Positions 24,092-35,089 of a stretch of 64,000 nt of DNA are shown piece after piece. The notes below the pieces were generated by a model. The model was not told the origin of the DNA. It was given only the letters and a program-made list of their open reading frames with translations, and ran no database searches. Where the stretch lies: assembly GCA_032164245.1 (NCBI GenBank), contig JAVMKO010000003.1, forward strand, positions 90,333,890 to 90,397,889, given 5' to 3'. Position numbers and translations under genes: made by a program. The first letter of the stretch is position 1. Every line of letters starts with the position of its first letter. This DNA comes from Sternotherus odoratus. Lineage: Eukaryota > Chordata > Testudines > Kinosternidae.

Positions 24092-24172
24092 CAGTAGACT
24101 CTCGATTATCCAGGATTTTATTAACCAGGATTAATTTTTTCCCTATCATCCTGGATAATCGAGAGTCTACTG
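24092..24172. mobile_element. pogo/Tigger-like MITE, 81 bp, in the CR1 tail
   Basis: Perfect inverted ends cagtagactctcgattatcc / ggataatcgagagtctactg, flanked by the TA dinucleotides 24090-24091 and 24173-24174 as expected for Tc1/mariner-pogo elements. It splits the CR1 3' tail between 'caaccctaa' and 'ttctatgatt'. Confidence 0.92.
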
Positions 24173-24199
24173 TATTCTATGATTCTATGATTTTATGAT

Positions 24200-25395
24200 G
24201 TAGCATAAGTAATTAGTTCTAGATGTTCTGTGCTACTTTATCTGGTTTATTGGTTTTAATAAAACATTATTTTGTATTTTCACTAAATTATTTGTCATTT
24301 ATACATGGAATGAAGTGTCTTGATAACTGGAATAAATAGTGACAAATTAAAGTTAGACCATCAAAATATATGGCCACTTCAAAGAGAGATGGAGCATCGG
24401 CTTTGTTGACTACTTCTCTGCTGCTCACTTTTTGGACAGTTCTATGTTTGGATCCAGTTTTCAAGGAAATGAGGCACTGAATCAAAGCCTGACTCCCTAC
24501 AGGAAGTGATAGTTTCTTCCAATGACTTAAAACATGTGAAAGATGGCATCAAACGTCTGACAGAAGTAGAAAGAAACATTTCAAGCAGAGAAAACATTTT
24601 TAGTCCTTTCATTTTAACAGGCGTGATGGAACCTAAGAAGACTTTGAAAAAACTGGTCAATAGCAAGATTGTTACTAGAAAAAGTAGGATGGGCAAGAAT
24701 CACTGAGAAGCCTTTTTTAAAAAAAAATACAGAATTTAGAAGCGTTGGAAGCAAAATCTGACTGTCAATTACCTCTTAAATTGACTCATCAAAATAGTGT
24801 ATGGATTAACAACCACTCTGGTTACATATGCATGCAGATTTTTATGAAGACACTGCCGTCTTAATTCTAGTTAGACAAAGAGGTATATTTATGTTTTCTG
24901 AATATTAGAGGTCCCAACAAGATTTATTGATAGACTTAATAGATTCTCAGAAACCATAAATACTTGGAATTGTGGATTTTTTGAGAGTTTTGGAGGGACG
25001 GAGATCAGTGCACAAACACAATTCTTTAATTGCTGAAAAGGTGGATCCAGATCAGTAGGAGCTAAAAGTTCTTTTGCTAGATGTTTTTCCACCTGAAATG
25101 GCTGGTTGTTATAATACAGCTCCTAGGAATAAGCATTGACATCATATTTGACCCATTGGCACTTTTGATGGCAGTCTCCTTTTGTAAAATGAGGAGTGAA
25201 GGCATCATGATAGACTATGGCCAGGGCACACATAGGGCATTGTGGGTTGTACATAGGCCTTCTTTCTGTATATCTTGTATGAATAAGAAAATTATGACTC
25301 TGATCTCTACAGCTGTCAATCTGGTGTCTTCTGCTGCTTCACAAGCACTAAAATTAGCTAACTTTTTAACAAAATATTTATATTCTACACTCTTG
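24200..25395. other. Intergenic sequence, no gene seen
   Basis: AT-rich. Frames of up to 106 codons show no domain. Nothing recognised. Confidence 0.45.
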
Positions 25396-25397
25396 AA

Positions 25398-25690
25398 TTA
25401 GAGTGGTAGCCATGGTCGTCTGTATCAGCAAAAACGACAAGGAGTGCTTGTGGCACCTTGGAGACTAACAAATTAATTTTGACATAAGCTTGTGTGGGCT
25501 AAAAACCCCTTCATCAGATGCATGGAATGAAAAAATACAGTAAGCGGAATATATATTATAGCACATGAAAAAATGGGAGTTGCCTTACCAAGTGGGAGGT
25601 CAGTGCTAACGACCCAATCCAATTAAAGTAGAAGTGGCCTATTCTCAACCCCTTCTTGTCAACTGTTGAAATGTGGGTGGACACTGCCAC
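25398..25690 (+). mobile_element. Penelope-like pseudo-LTR fragment
   Basis: It begins 'agagtggtagccatggtcgt', followed by 'tgtggcaccttggagactaa', 'aagcttgtgtgggcta' and 'cccttcatcagatgcat', in the same order as in the elements at 17925 and 33756. It continues with an AT-rich leader and has no polymerase frame. Confidence 0.75.
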
Positions 25691-25699
25691 CACAATAAG

Positions 25700-26518
25700 T
25701 GAGGTGGTCAGTTAAGAAACTCCAGCCCTAGCTGCATTAAACTTTAATCATATGAGTCAATGTTTTCCAGAGGGACCACTCACATGCTTATCTGTTTTGC
25801 TGGATTGGGGCCAGAGTGCTCAGCATCTGGGAAGATCAAGCCCATATTTGTATCATGTGCAGAGCCATCTGAGGAATCTAACTACACCGTAATTACAACC
25901 TTGTCAGGAGATCCAGTTATAAGACCGTTGTCCCTGGTGATAGCATAGTTTCTTTTTGTGGAATAGGATAAACTTCAGAGAAGTCTTGAAGCTCAACAAC
26001 ACAGTTAAGCTCTCACTGGAGGAACGGGGCAACAATGTTGTAATTTGGTTCCTTGATGTGGTTGTAACTCTTGTCTATTATTTCTCTTTGCAACACCTAC
26101 CAGTCTGGAATTATCTACCATACTGCATAAGTATCTTCATTTTGATATCAAGCAAACTGGGCCTACAGCTATCTTCCTTGCCAAACAAGTCCATGTAGTG
26201 ATTACAGAAGGTGATACAAGTTAGGCAGTCAGACCAGTTCTTTCTTCAGTGAGAGGCTTCCAAAAGAGCATCTGGGTGCTGCAAGTGGCAGTATGCAGGT
26301 TCTGTAGCATAGGCATCCTCCTCTAGAATTATCATTGTAGTCCATGTGAGTTGCATGCAGCCACAAAATAAGTCCTCTGTAAATGGCACTATTCTTCCAG
26401 AACCACTACTCTGGGGGGTACTATGCTGCAGAAATTGGTGTTAATCCTCCTGACTCACTGTTAACCTCCCTGAAGAGTAAATGTGCTGGTAGAGGACATT
26501 GTGCTGCTGGTAGAGCTG
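25700..26518. other. Intergenic sequence, no gene seen
   Basis: No recognised features. Confidence 0.4.
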
Positions 26519-26620
26519 TCTTCCAGAAAAGATTAATTTAATATCGCTTTAAGTGGTTAAAGTGCTTTGAGATCCTTTGGAATGAAAGGAGCTACACAGG
26601 TGTAATATTATCAGTATTGC
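26519..26620 (+). mobile_element. L2/MIR 3' end fragment
   Basis: 'aaagtgctttgagatcctt' followed by a tail-like 'aatattatcagtatt' is the L2/MIR 3' signature. Confidence 0.65.
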
Positions 26621-26624
26621 TGTT

Positions 26625-28020
26625 TTATAAGGCTGTGCATTGGTACTTTTATTTCCTAGTAAGAAAAAGGGTTTTGTTTTTTCATGTTTATGTAGTTGTT
26701 GCTGCTTGATCTAAAAATTTAAAGTTAAAAATGGCCCACAGTGGTTTGAACTGTTTCTGCCTTGTCTTTGGGGAAGTAGTAGAGAGACCATTTATTTGAC
26801 CCATATTTGAACACGGCCTTGATGTTTTTTGAATTTCATAGTTATAAGGAAACCCTCAGGAAAGTCCCCATTTCAACCTCACCATGTGTGTTTGTTTGTG
26901 TGTGTGTGTGTGTATGTGTGTGCACACATGCCTGTCTCACTGTTTTATTCTAATCATATTAAAGTTGCCATCTGCAAAGGCGTGCATGATTCAGTCTCTC
27001 CACATTAACGAGTTGCTAACGGATGTCTACCTATATGACAATGAGAGCAGATGGTTCAGTTGAAGTGTGAAAGGTTTGATTTGTCAGTCGCTTCCTGCCC
27101 CTCTGGATTAAAGTGTATTTCCTATCTATTGAAACTCAACCCTTCCTCTGCAGTTTGGTCTTCTTGTTGACTTTGGGATGTTTGCTCTAAAGTGAGACAG
27201 AAAGGGCCTCACCACTTTATTAGATACTGTCCTTCAAATAGGTCTGGTTTCTAGCAGACTCAGTGGAAAGTCTTTTAGCTGATGGGAGTCTCACCCCAAT
27301 AGGAGAACAGTCTTGGAACTGAAGGCTTTTATGTTAAGGTTTCTTAACACTTGATTAACCCCTGGAGACATAGGAAAATTGTTAATGACAAGGCTCTGTG
27401 CAACATAGATAAGCCTAGAAAAATGATTTTAAAGTTGAGTTTGTGGATGGGCTGTTACATTAAATCAAGCTCTGATTATGCTGATGCAAATGCAGTCAGA
27501 AATTTCTACAATACTCCAAAGTGTGTGAATTTAACAAGTCAAGTCCATATTTTAGGATATGTTTTAAGACCAGAATAATTGTTACTATGAAGTATCATAT
27601 AGAGCATGCCTCTCCGGTTTCTGTGATTTCCAGGAATTTTCACATCAAGAGCTTTCCTTGTCTTCTCTTAGTAAAGGCAGGGATTTAAAGACCAATGACT
27701 TGTCCAGCTTTTAAAAAATTTCTAATTTGAAATCCCTTTAAAATAAGTGTTCAAGACTTTCTCTTTTTGGGGGCTTGAAACCCTTTAAAACACAATTAGA
27801 ACCAAACTCAATTGTTATACAATCTGTTTCCACTTCTTAAGAATATACTGGCGCAACATGCCTCAGGTAGCACATGACTAGGATTCATCCCTGGATTTGG
27901 TCTGTTGGTTGGCTCATTAGCTTCCCTGGCTTGGGCCAGGTACTGACGGGGAGTGAGATGTGAATGCTGACCCACTTGCTGTTACCATGGAGTTTACAGA
28001 ACTGCACTCAGAATAACACT
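26625..28020. other. Intergenic sequence with a (TG)n tract
   Basis: No gene seen; a TG-rich microsatellite lies at about 26885-26928. Confidence 0.45.
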
Positions 28021-28032
28021 GACACTTTAGGT

Positions 28033-28868
28033 CAGGGGTGGGCAAACGTTTTGGCCCGAGGGCCACATTGAGTTTGCAAAATGATATGGAGGGCTGGGTA
28101 GGGAAGGCCCCGCCCCCCCCCATCCGGCCCGCCCCCTGACTGCCCCCTCAGATTCCCTGACTCATCCAACCCCTTGCCCTGACCTAGTCCCCGACTGCCC
28201 CTTCTGCTTCCAGCGACCCCTAACCACCCCTGAGGACCCCACCCCCTACCCAATTCCCCTGTCCCTTGACCCCTATCTACCCTCCTGCCCCCTAACCACC
28301 ACCTCAGAACCCCATCCCCTATCCAACCCACCCTGCTCCCTGACTTCCCCTCCCGAGCCCCCCACAACCACCACCCCAAAACCCACTCCCATCCCCCCCT
28401 TGCCATAGCTGCTGGGTGCGGCTTTGTGGGAGGGGAGGAGCACACAGCCTGGGGCCCCAGAACTCTGCCCGTGCAGCGCGGCCCTGGGGGAGGGAGGAGC
28501 GCGCTGCCCCGCCCCCTGGAGTGCTCCCCGCGCGGCATGGCTCTGGGAGAGGCGGGAGCGTGCTGCCCCGGCCCCCCCAGAGCGCTCCCCTTGCAGTGTG
28601 GCTCCGGGGGAGGGGCAAGCACGCAGCCCCGCCCCAGCGCTGCCCACACAGTGGGGCTCCGGGGAAGGAGGGAGCGCGCAGCCCCTGCACCCTGGAGAGC
28701 TGCCCGTGCGGTGCAGTTCCGGGAGATGGAGGGAGTGCGCAGCCCCAGCCCAGCAACGATGCCCGCGCGGTGTGGCTCCGGGGGAGGGGTCGGGGGCAGC
28801 CTCCCGGGCTGGACAAAACAGTCTCGCGGGCTGGATCTGGCCCGCGGGCCATAGTTTGCCCACCCCTG
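28033..28868 (+). mobile_element. hAT-type MITE with GC-rich minisatellite, 836 bp
   Basis: The ends caggggtgggcaaacgtttt and atagtttgcccacccctg are inverted. The flanks ctttaggt (28025-28032) and ctttagtg (28869-28876) agree at 6 of 8 positions, an eroded target duplication. The interior from about 28380 to 28800 repeats a roughly 60-bp unit with 'gctccgggggagg' and 'cgcgcagcccc', giving frames of 140-205 codons on both strands that are not genes. Same family as 4289-4783. Confidence 0.88.
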
Positions 28869-29124
28869 CTTTAGTGAATTGTTTTTAAATGTGTATTCTT
28901 CATATTTTGGAGAGAGAATGAATGTTTAGACTGTGGACTCAATCATTAAAACTTGATGTCTTAATTGTTTGTGCAAATAGATACTTGATTGCACAAAATA
29001 GATAACTGCAGGTCTGTATAAGCCATTTTGCATGTGGGAATGAGGAACTCTCAGATAGTCAGGGGAAGCTACTTCTGAAAATTGGACTCTGCCTTATTTT
29101 GGTGAATTGTCCTTTTATTTAGTG

Positions 29125-29404
29125 CGGGGTTTCTCAAACTGGGGGTCACGACCCCCCGGGGGTCGCCGAGCGCTCCCCGGGAGGTCGCGAGCTCCTGCCG
29201 CTGCCGAAAATCTGCCAAATTGATTAGTTCCGCATTCAGCGGCTTTTTGGTGGACATACCGAGAACTGTCGGAAGCGCTCAGCATGTCCACTGAAAATAG
29301 CCGCCAAATGCGGAAGTATTCAATTCGGTGGCTTCTTGGCAGACATACAAGGGTCCACCGCGCCTCTGAGGAACAGGAAAAAGCGTCACGGTTGAGAACT
29401 GCTG
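29125..29404 (+). mobile_element. hAT-type MITE, 280 bp
   Basis: Inverted ends 'ggggtttctcaaactg' and 'ggttgagaactgctg' with a perfect 8-bp target duplication, atttagtg, at 29117-29124 and 29405-29412. Internal blocks 'gccgccaaatgcggaagt' match the copy at 33823-34091. Confidence 0.9.
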
Positions 29405-29412
29405 ATTTAGTG

Positions 29413-29855
29413 TGCATTGTTTTTGGTTTGTGTGACTGCTGTGCTATGAGACATATGTGGACACACACAAGTGGAATGGTTGTCTTGTTGTAGAACTTTT
29501 ACAAGTAGCTATGTGCCTCCTACAACAATAACATAAGTAGCATGCAGATCACATTCAGAGACCTTGAGACAGGTGAAATCACTCTTGTGAGTGAATCACT
29601 AGAGCTGGACCATTCCTCATCCTGCTCAGAGTAAGAGCAGAGACAGTTTGGAATAATTTTTAATTAACAATTTCCCCAAAGCACTAAGATAATAAGGATC
29701 AAAACCCAACTAATACACTTTGAACATCCAACAACCTGAGAATGTGGATTGCAGCTGAGTCTGCTTTCTGCCTTTTGTTGGTGTGATTTAGCAATCTAAG
29801 TCAGGTTATGAAGGGTTTTATTTGTTTAATTTAGCCCATTTTACATGGCGAGAAT
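29413..29855. other. Intergenic sequence, nothing recognised
   Basis: No exon or repeat recognised. Confidence 0.45.
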
Positions 29856-29861
29856 ACAGAT

Positions 29862-30080
29862 TTAAGACCCAATCTACACATAACATTTAGATTCACCTGG
29901 CTACATTGCTCAGGGGTATGAAAAATTCACATCCCTCAGTGCTGTGGTTAAGATGACCTAACCATTGGTGTAAACACTGCTACATGGAAGAATTCTTCTG
30001 TCGACCTAGCTATTGCTCAGGGAGGTGGATTAACCACATTGATGGAAAAACCTCATCCCATAGTGTAGATCTGGCCTTAA
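29862..30080. mobile_element. PIF/Harbinger-like MITE
   Basis: The left end ttaagacccaatctacaca and the reverse complement of the right end, ttaaggccagatctacacta, match well. Both ends carry TTA/TAA, as for Harbinger 3-bp target sites. The interior has 'gtcgacctagctattgctca' and 'gggaggtggattaacc', shared with 30984-31322. Confidence 0.7.
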
Positions 30081-30084
30081 TACC

Positions 30085-30980
30085 ATACTGATGTTATAAC
30101 CCAAACAGCAGTGTTTTAATCCTGTCTCCAAACCGTAACGAGTCAAATGAGGCTTTTAGTTGGGGAGGTCAGATTATTGCAATGAAACCTTTGGCATAGA
30201 GGGATAAAAATCTCTCCATTCAGACTTTGCAGTTTTAGCCTGTTTTGCAATCTCCTTTGTTCTAAACAGAAAATAATTAACAAACCTGCTACAAAATGCA
30301 GAGTAGGTTGGTTGCTATAATCCACCTGGACACATTCCTGTAAATAAAACTAATGGTATGTCTGTATCCTGTTAGGCCAGAGTTTAGCAGGATCCTTCTG
30401 GAAGAGTTATTAAACAGGTCTGTTTGAACACTTGGAAGCATGGCAGGAAGGCGTAGGCTATGTTTTTACACAGTACCATCCTGCATGTTGCAGAAAACAA
30501 TCTGAAGAATTGGAGAAAATCCCAGGACAGCCTCCCATGGCTCTAGAGTGGCCTCTCAAGAGCTAAGGAGCTCTGTGTGCCTGCCAAGAGTCCCCGTTCC
30601 AAAAAAAGCATCAGTGAAAAATCGCATAGGTCTTGGTTGAAATAGTTTTCACATTCATTGCGCATATAGTCTGGTTTTCGCTGTCTTCGGTGCCACCATT
30701 CAAAGGGGCGTGGTTCTCCCCTTTGTAGATGTGCATGGTTCCCATTCATGTAAATAAGTTAAGTGTGTGTGTACTGAGAGAGTGAACCCCTAATTATCTA
30801 GTGCTTTAGAAATATCCTTAGAGCTATTTATCTCCCACCCTCTGGATTTGTTTAGCTGCTGTGACCTGTGTGTTCTCTTTGTTTGGAAGAAGTTGGAACC
30901 TTTACTTTTAGGTCATAAATGCTCATAAACCACTGGACAAGCTGAAAGTGCTCAACTTAAAGTCCTTCATTAATTCAGAT
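30085..30980. other. Intergenic sequence, no gene seen
   Basis: Nothing recognised. Confidence 0.45.
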
Positions 30981-30983
30981 GTC

Positions 30984-31322
30984 TAAGGCCTGTTCTACTC
31001 TTGGAAATTAGATCAGTATAACTATGTCGCTCAGTGGTATGAAAAATTACACCCTGGAACAATGCAGTTATACCAACCTAACACCTGGTATAAGGTGCCA
31101 CTGGACTCCTCATTGTTTTTGTGCATACAGACTAACACAGCTACCCGTCTGATACTTAACTCCTGGTGTAGACTGCACTAGATCAATGGAAGAAGTCTCC
31201 TGTTGACCTAGCTACTATCTCTTAGGGAGGTGGATTACCTACACCAATGGGAGAATCCCTCCCGTCAGCATAGGTAGGGTTCTCATTGAAGCACGACAGT
31301 TATAAGTGTAGACAAGCTCTTA
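30984..31322. mobile_element. PIF/Harbinger-like MITE interrupted by a Penelope fragment
   Basis: It begins 'taaggcctgttctactc' and ends 'agtgtagacaagctctta', inverted partners of the 29862 family. 'ctcagtggtatgaaaaatta' and 'gggaggtggattacctac' are shared internal blocks. A 67-bp foreign block at 31090-31156 interrupts it. Confidence 0.7.
31090..31156 (-). mobile_element. Penelope-like pseudo-LTR scrap with target duplication
   Basis: 'taaggtgccactggactcct' through 'cagactaacacagctaccc' is the reverse complement of the pseudo-LTR start. It is flanked by taacacctggt (31079-31089) and taactcctggt (31157-31167), 10 of 11 identical, consistent with a target duplication inside the MITE. Confidence 0.75.
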
Positions 31323-31424
31323 GTGACAAGGTGTAAAATATGACATTAGGCTTTTGTCTGATCATAGAGGCAATTTTCATTTTATGTGGTGCCATCACAC
31401 CTCCATATTTATCAGTATCACTTT

Positions 31425-31530
31425 TTATTGCTATGAAATGTGCAGGCAAACTTCTTTCCTCCAGAGATTTTTGCAAGATTTAACTAATTTGTGAAATGCA
31501 TTTTGAGATCCTCAGAAAAAAGTGATGGTA
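31425..31530 (+). mobile_element. L2/MIR-like fragment
   Basis: 'tgaaatgcattttgagatcc' resembles the L2/MIR 3' end; diverged. Confidence 0.45.
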
Positions 31531-31539
31531 AAGGGGATG

Positions 31540-31718
31540 CACTGGAATGGTCTACCTAGGGTGGTGGTGGAATCTCCTTCCTTAGAGGTTTTTAAGGTCA
31601 GGCTTGATGAAGCCCTGGCTGGGATGACTTAGTTGGGGATTGGCCCTTCTTTGAGCAGGGGTTGGACTAGATGACCTCCTGAGGTCCCTTCCAACCCTGA
31701 TATTCTGTGATTCTATGA
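31540..31718 (+). mobile_element. CR1 LINE 3' fragment
   Basis: It covers the end of ORF2, reading 'SPSLEVFKVRLDEALAGMT' to a stop, then 'ttggactagatgacctcct' and the tail 'ttctgtgattctatgatg'. Same subfamily as 22405-24195 but cut to about 180 bp. Confidence 0.92.
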
Positions 31719-31719
31719 T

Positions 31720-33750
31720 GATTATTTTAGATGTTGAGAGACTATGACATATACTGCAGTGAGGGGGAGGAATGATTTGGTTTCTTTCATGTTTACATTT
31801 ATATTGTTTAGCTAATAGGGTTACAAAAGCATTTCAGAAAACATATAGTGGAGTCCAGATTTCAGGGCTCCATATTTGTACAAGTGAATTGTAAGATGGC
31901 CAACATCATAATGCCTAAGGACATTTTTGATACTCTCCAGTTCACGTCCCTCATGTTGTACAAGAAGTCAGTTTAGGCTGTCAGTGTGATAAAACTGCTG
32001 TGAAGTGTGGGGATCCGTTGTCTAAACATCAGGTTTGATGTACCTGGATTCCCTAAGACCAAAGGCTTTAATCCCCAAAAAGGGACCCAGCCATTCTTTG
32101 AGTGCCATACAGATTACTTTGTTGGGAGTCATTCAGCTGAGGACAGCACTTTTGGTTTCCCTCTTACGCCTCATCTTCACAAGGGATCCTGTGTATGTCT
32201 TCCTCAGAGGGGATGAGGAAGTGTCCTCTCTGCAACAATGGACTTTTGCCTTCTTTAGATACTCCTATCTCTTTTCTTGTTCCTAAACGCCTTACTTTCT
32301 GTCTCCCTGAGGTCTCACACAGCATCCTCCTGTGAGTACCCATTTTTCTTTCCCCTTTCGTCTCTTCTCCCAGAGGTTTCTCTACCCATCTTTCTCCCGC
32401 TCTTTCTCTCCGGGTTGACACCTGATGCTCCTCCCATGTTTGTGGGAACTTGTGTTCTAGTCCCATCTCCTTCCCATCACTTCAGCATTAAAGGGGGATT
32501 TGATGCTGTCACTGGTGGATTGAAAACCAGTGTCTGTTACTCCCTGGCCATCTACACTGCTTCTGCTGTTCTTTTCTCTGCATTTGTACAGCATGAATCG
32601 GAGCAGGAAGCAGCTGAGGCAGAGATAGAGAGAGGATAGACAACCAGCTTTCTTTTATCACGGAACACTGGGAAAAAAACAAAATTCGAGTGACCGCTTG
32701 CCCACTAGTAAGAGCCAGGCCACTGGAATTTTCATGGTTTTAAAACCATAGACAATCCCAGCAAAGCAGGAATAATGAGTGGATGTATAAATTAGGGCCC
32801 AATCCTGACACAAGTAATCACATAAATCAGAATTACTCACCTGAGTAAGAGTTTCAGGATTGATCCAGAGTAGACAAAATGTTTTGGGATGACAGGATGA
32901 ACATTGATGTTGCTGACACTGTTAACAGTTTTCTTCAGTCTGAATTGTAAACCTGAGTTTTCATAGGTTACATCAGTTACAGTTCTTTATAGCAAAGGAC
33001 CAGTAGATAACATTTCTTATAGCAACAGGGCTTTGCTTTGTTCTATGGTTTCCTTTTCTCATTTTGTGTACTAAGTATAGAAGCAAAGTTCTTTTCTGTA
33101 TTACAGCTTCAAAACACGGCATGAATGTATATTCAGCTTGCTTGGCCCAGGATACACTATGCTACTGAGAAGGGGTGTATACCACAGTGTACCCTGGCAT
33201 CGCTATGCTTCCTTTGCAGCTGCTATTTACCAGACAGCATTTGTGGTAAATGTAACTGGCAGGAACTGTAGTCTAAGAATGCTGGATGAGAAATTTTCAC
33301 ACTAGCTTAGTCATTGGTATTTAAGAATAATTCATATGAAGGGTAATCTTGTAAAACATTGTATTACAACATCATCACATGAAGCTGGCTCATCCAAGTC
33401 ATATTGGCCATAAAAAAATTCAGTGCCTTTGTTTTGGCGATGAAAATACACAGTGTTACACAGAGCATCCAAACTCTATTGGCCCATTGTTTCACCAACA
33501 TGGCAGTAGTACAACTAATGTCTGTCCCTGTGGGGGGATGGTAGACTTTTTCTTGGCAAGAAGAGAAAGAATTAACTGTGAAAATTCATTAATTTGGGTT
33601 TTAGTCGAGGGACTGTTATGACAGTATTTTTATAATCTGATTTCTTAATTATTATGTGTGTCTAGATTTAAAAAAAAAGTCAATTATAAATGAGCTGGCA
33701 GGCTTGGTTATTCTGCACTGTATTTTGAGACTTAAAATCTGCTTTCTCCA
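31720..33750. other. Intergenic sequence, no gene seen
   Basis: Frames of 100-120 codons on opposite strands at 32164-32639 overlap each other, lack domains and are not called. Confidence 0.45.
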
Positions 33751-33755
33751 TTTAG

Positions 33756-34160
33756 TATCAGAGGGGTAGCTGTGTTAGTCTGGCTCTGCAAAAGCGACAG
33801 AGTCCTGTGGCACCTTATAGATCATGGTTTCTCAAACCGGGGGACGTGACCCCCCTGAGGGTCGCCAGCTCCCAGCACCACTTAAAAGCCGCCGAATGAA
33901 TTACTTCCGCATTCGGCGGCTTTTCGGCGGACATGCCAAGCTATTTCGGGAGCGCCCGGCATGTCCGCCGAAAATAGCCGCCGAATGTGGAAGTAATTTA
34001 TTCGGCGGCTTTTCGGCAGACATGGAAGGGTCGCCGCTGAAAGTGATTTTGTAAAAAGGGGTCGTGGTTCATCAAAGTTTGAGAACCGCTGTTATAGACT
34101 AACAGATGTATTAGAGCATAAGCTTTCATGGGTGAATACCCACTTCGTCGGATGCACTTC
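33756..34160 (+). mobile_element. Penelope-like pseudo-LTR split by a hAT MITE
   Basis: Left part 33756-33822 ('cagaggggtagctgtgttag' to 'ggcaccttatagat') and right part 34092-34160 ('actaacagatgtatta' to 'cccacttcgtcggatgca') join into one pseudo-LTR like those at 17925 and 25398. The MITE at 33823-34091 separates them. Confidence 0.82.
33823..34091 (+). mobile_element. hAT-type MITE nested in the pseudo-LTR, 269 bp
   Basis: Ends 'catggtttctcaaaccg' and 'gtttgagaaccgctg', flanked by ttatagat (33815-33822) and ttatagac (34092-34099), 7 of 8 identical. Inner blocks 'gccgccgaatg' recur in both orientations. Same family as 29125-29404. Confidence 0.9.
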
Positions 34161-34164
34161 AGAT

Positions 34165-34639
34165 CCACTTTGACGTCGCTTTTTCTCCATTTCGTTTTTT
34201 AGGCATTAGTTGTGAGATGACTCCGTTATTCCTAATAGACGGCACCAAAGTTGTCGTTTGAAACCCTTCACTAGAAAGTGTGTAGAACAATTTATTTGAC
34301 CAGCTCTGGAAACTTGGAAGGAAATGTAAAAAAATACACAAGATAGGGGATGAGGAAGCAACAAAGAGCAAACAAGCTATTAATATCTCTGCTTAGCACC
34401 ACTCTGATTTGTATGTTGCATCCTCTGCCTCTCCCTTTTATCTGCTTTTTGTGATCTCTCCAATTTAGGACTTTGTCTCCATTTGTGTCTAGAAAGTGAC
34501 AAGCAGCTTCTGGGTGCTCTGCCAATCTGAATATATGTAAATTAATAACTTTTTTTTAATTGTTGGGTCTTTTATTTTAGAGGGGACTAATTAAAGCATA
34601 CTGTTGGTCATCCGTCTCCTGAAGGTGTGCAGACAACAA
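34165..34639. other. Intergenic sequence, nothing recognised
   Basis: No exon or repeat recognised. Confidence 0.45.
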
Positions 34640-35085
34640 ACCAGTCTTGAAATCTGAGTAATTGTCTTAGCCAATGATATGAGACTGTTAGCAGTAAATA
34701 TGTCCAGTGGCCTGTGTTGGGATATTAGATGGGGTGGGATCTGAGTTACTACAGAGAATTCTTTCCTGGATTTCTGGCTGGTGAGTCTTGCCCACATGCT
34801 CAGAGTTCAGCTGATCACCATATTTTGGGTCTGGAAGGAATTTTTCCCCAGGGCAGATTGGCAGAGGCCCTGGGGGTTTTTCGCCTTCCTCTACAGCGTG
34901 GGGCATGGATCACTTGCTGGAGGATTTTCCGCACCTTGAAGTATTTAAACCACAATTTGAGGACTTCAATAGCTCAGGCATAGGTTAGGGGTTTATTACA
35001 GGAGGGGGTGGGTGAGATTCTGTGGCCTGCAGGAGGTCAGACTAGATGATCATCATGGTCCCTTTTGACCTTGAAGTTTGAGTCT
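34640..35085 (+). mobile_element. CR1/L3-type LINE 3' UTR
   Basis: 'ggtctggaaggaatttttcc', 'gggtttttcgccttcctct', 'gattctgtggcctgcaggag' and 'ggtcagactagatgatcat' follow in the order of the 3' UTR of CR1/L3 LINEs. No intact coding sequence remains. Confidence 0.75.
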
Positions 35086-35089
35086 GAGA

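Larger units (their letters stand above)
22405..24195 (+). mobile_element. CR1 LINE, 5'-truncated, with two secondary insertions
   Basis: It contains the reverse transcriptase and C-terminal region of chicken-repeat-1 type LINE ORF2, then the typical 3' UTR ('ggggttggactagatgacct' type) and the tail 'ttctatgattctatgattt'. The 5' start near 22405 is a truncation: the endonuclease and ORF1 are missing. Two foreign pieces lie inside: 97 bp at 23402-23498 flanked by an 8-bp repeat (gcattttg), and a pogo MITE at 24092-24172. Sequence similarity to the remembered turtle CR1 consensus is high, so the copy is moderately young. Confidence 0.92.

Noticed and set aside
28032..28888. Several frames of 140-205 codons on both strands
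   Set aside because: All fall inside a hAT MITE with GC-rich repeats; composition removes stop codons.
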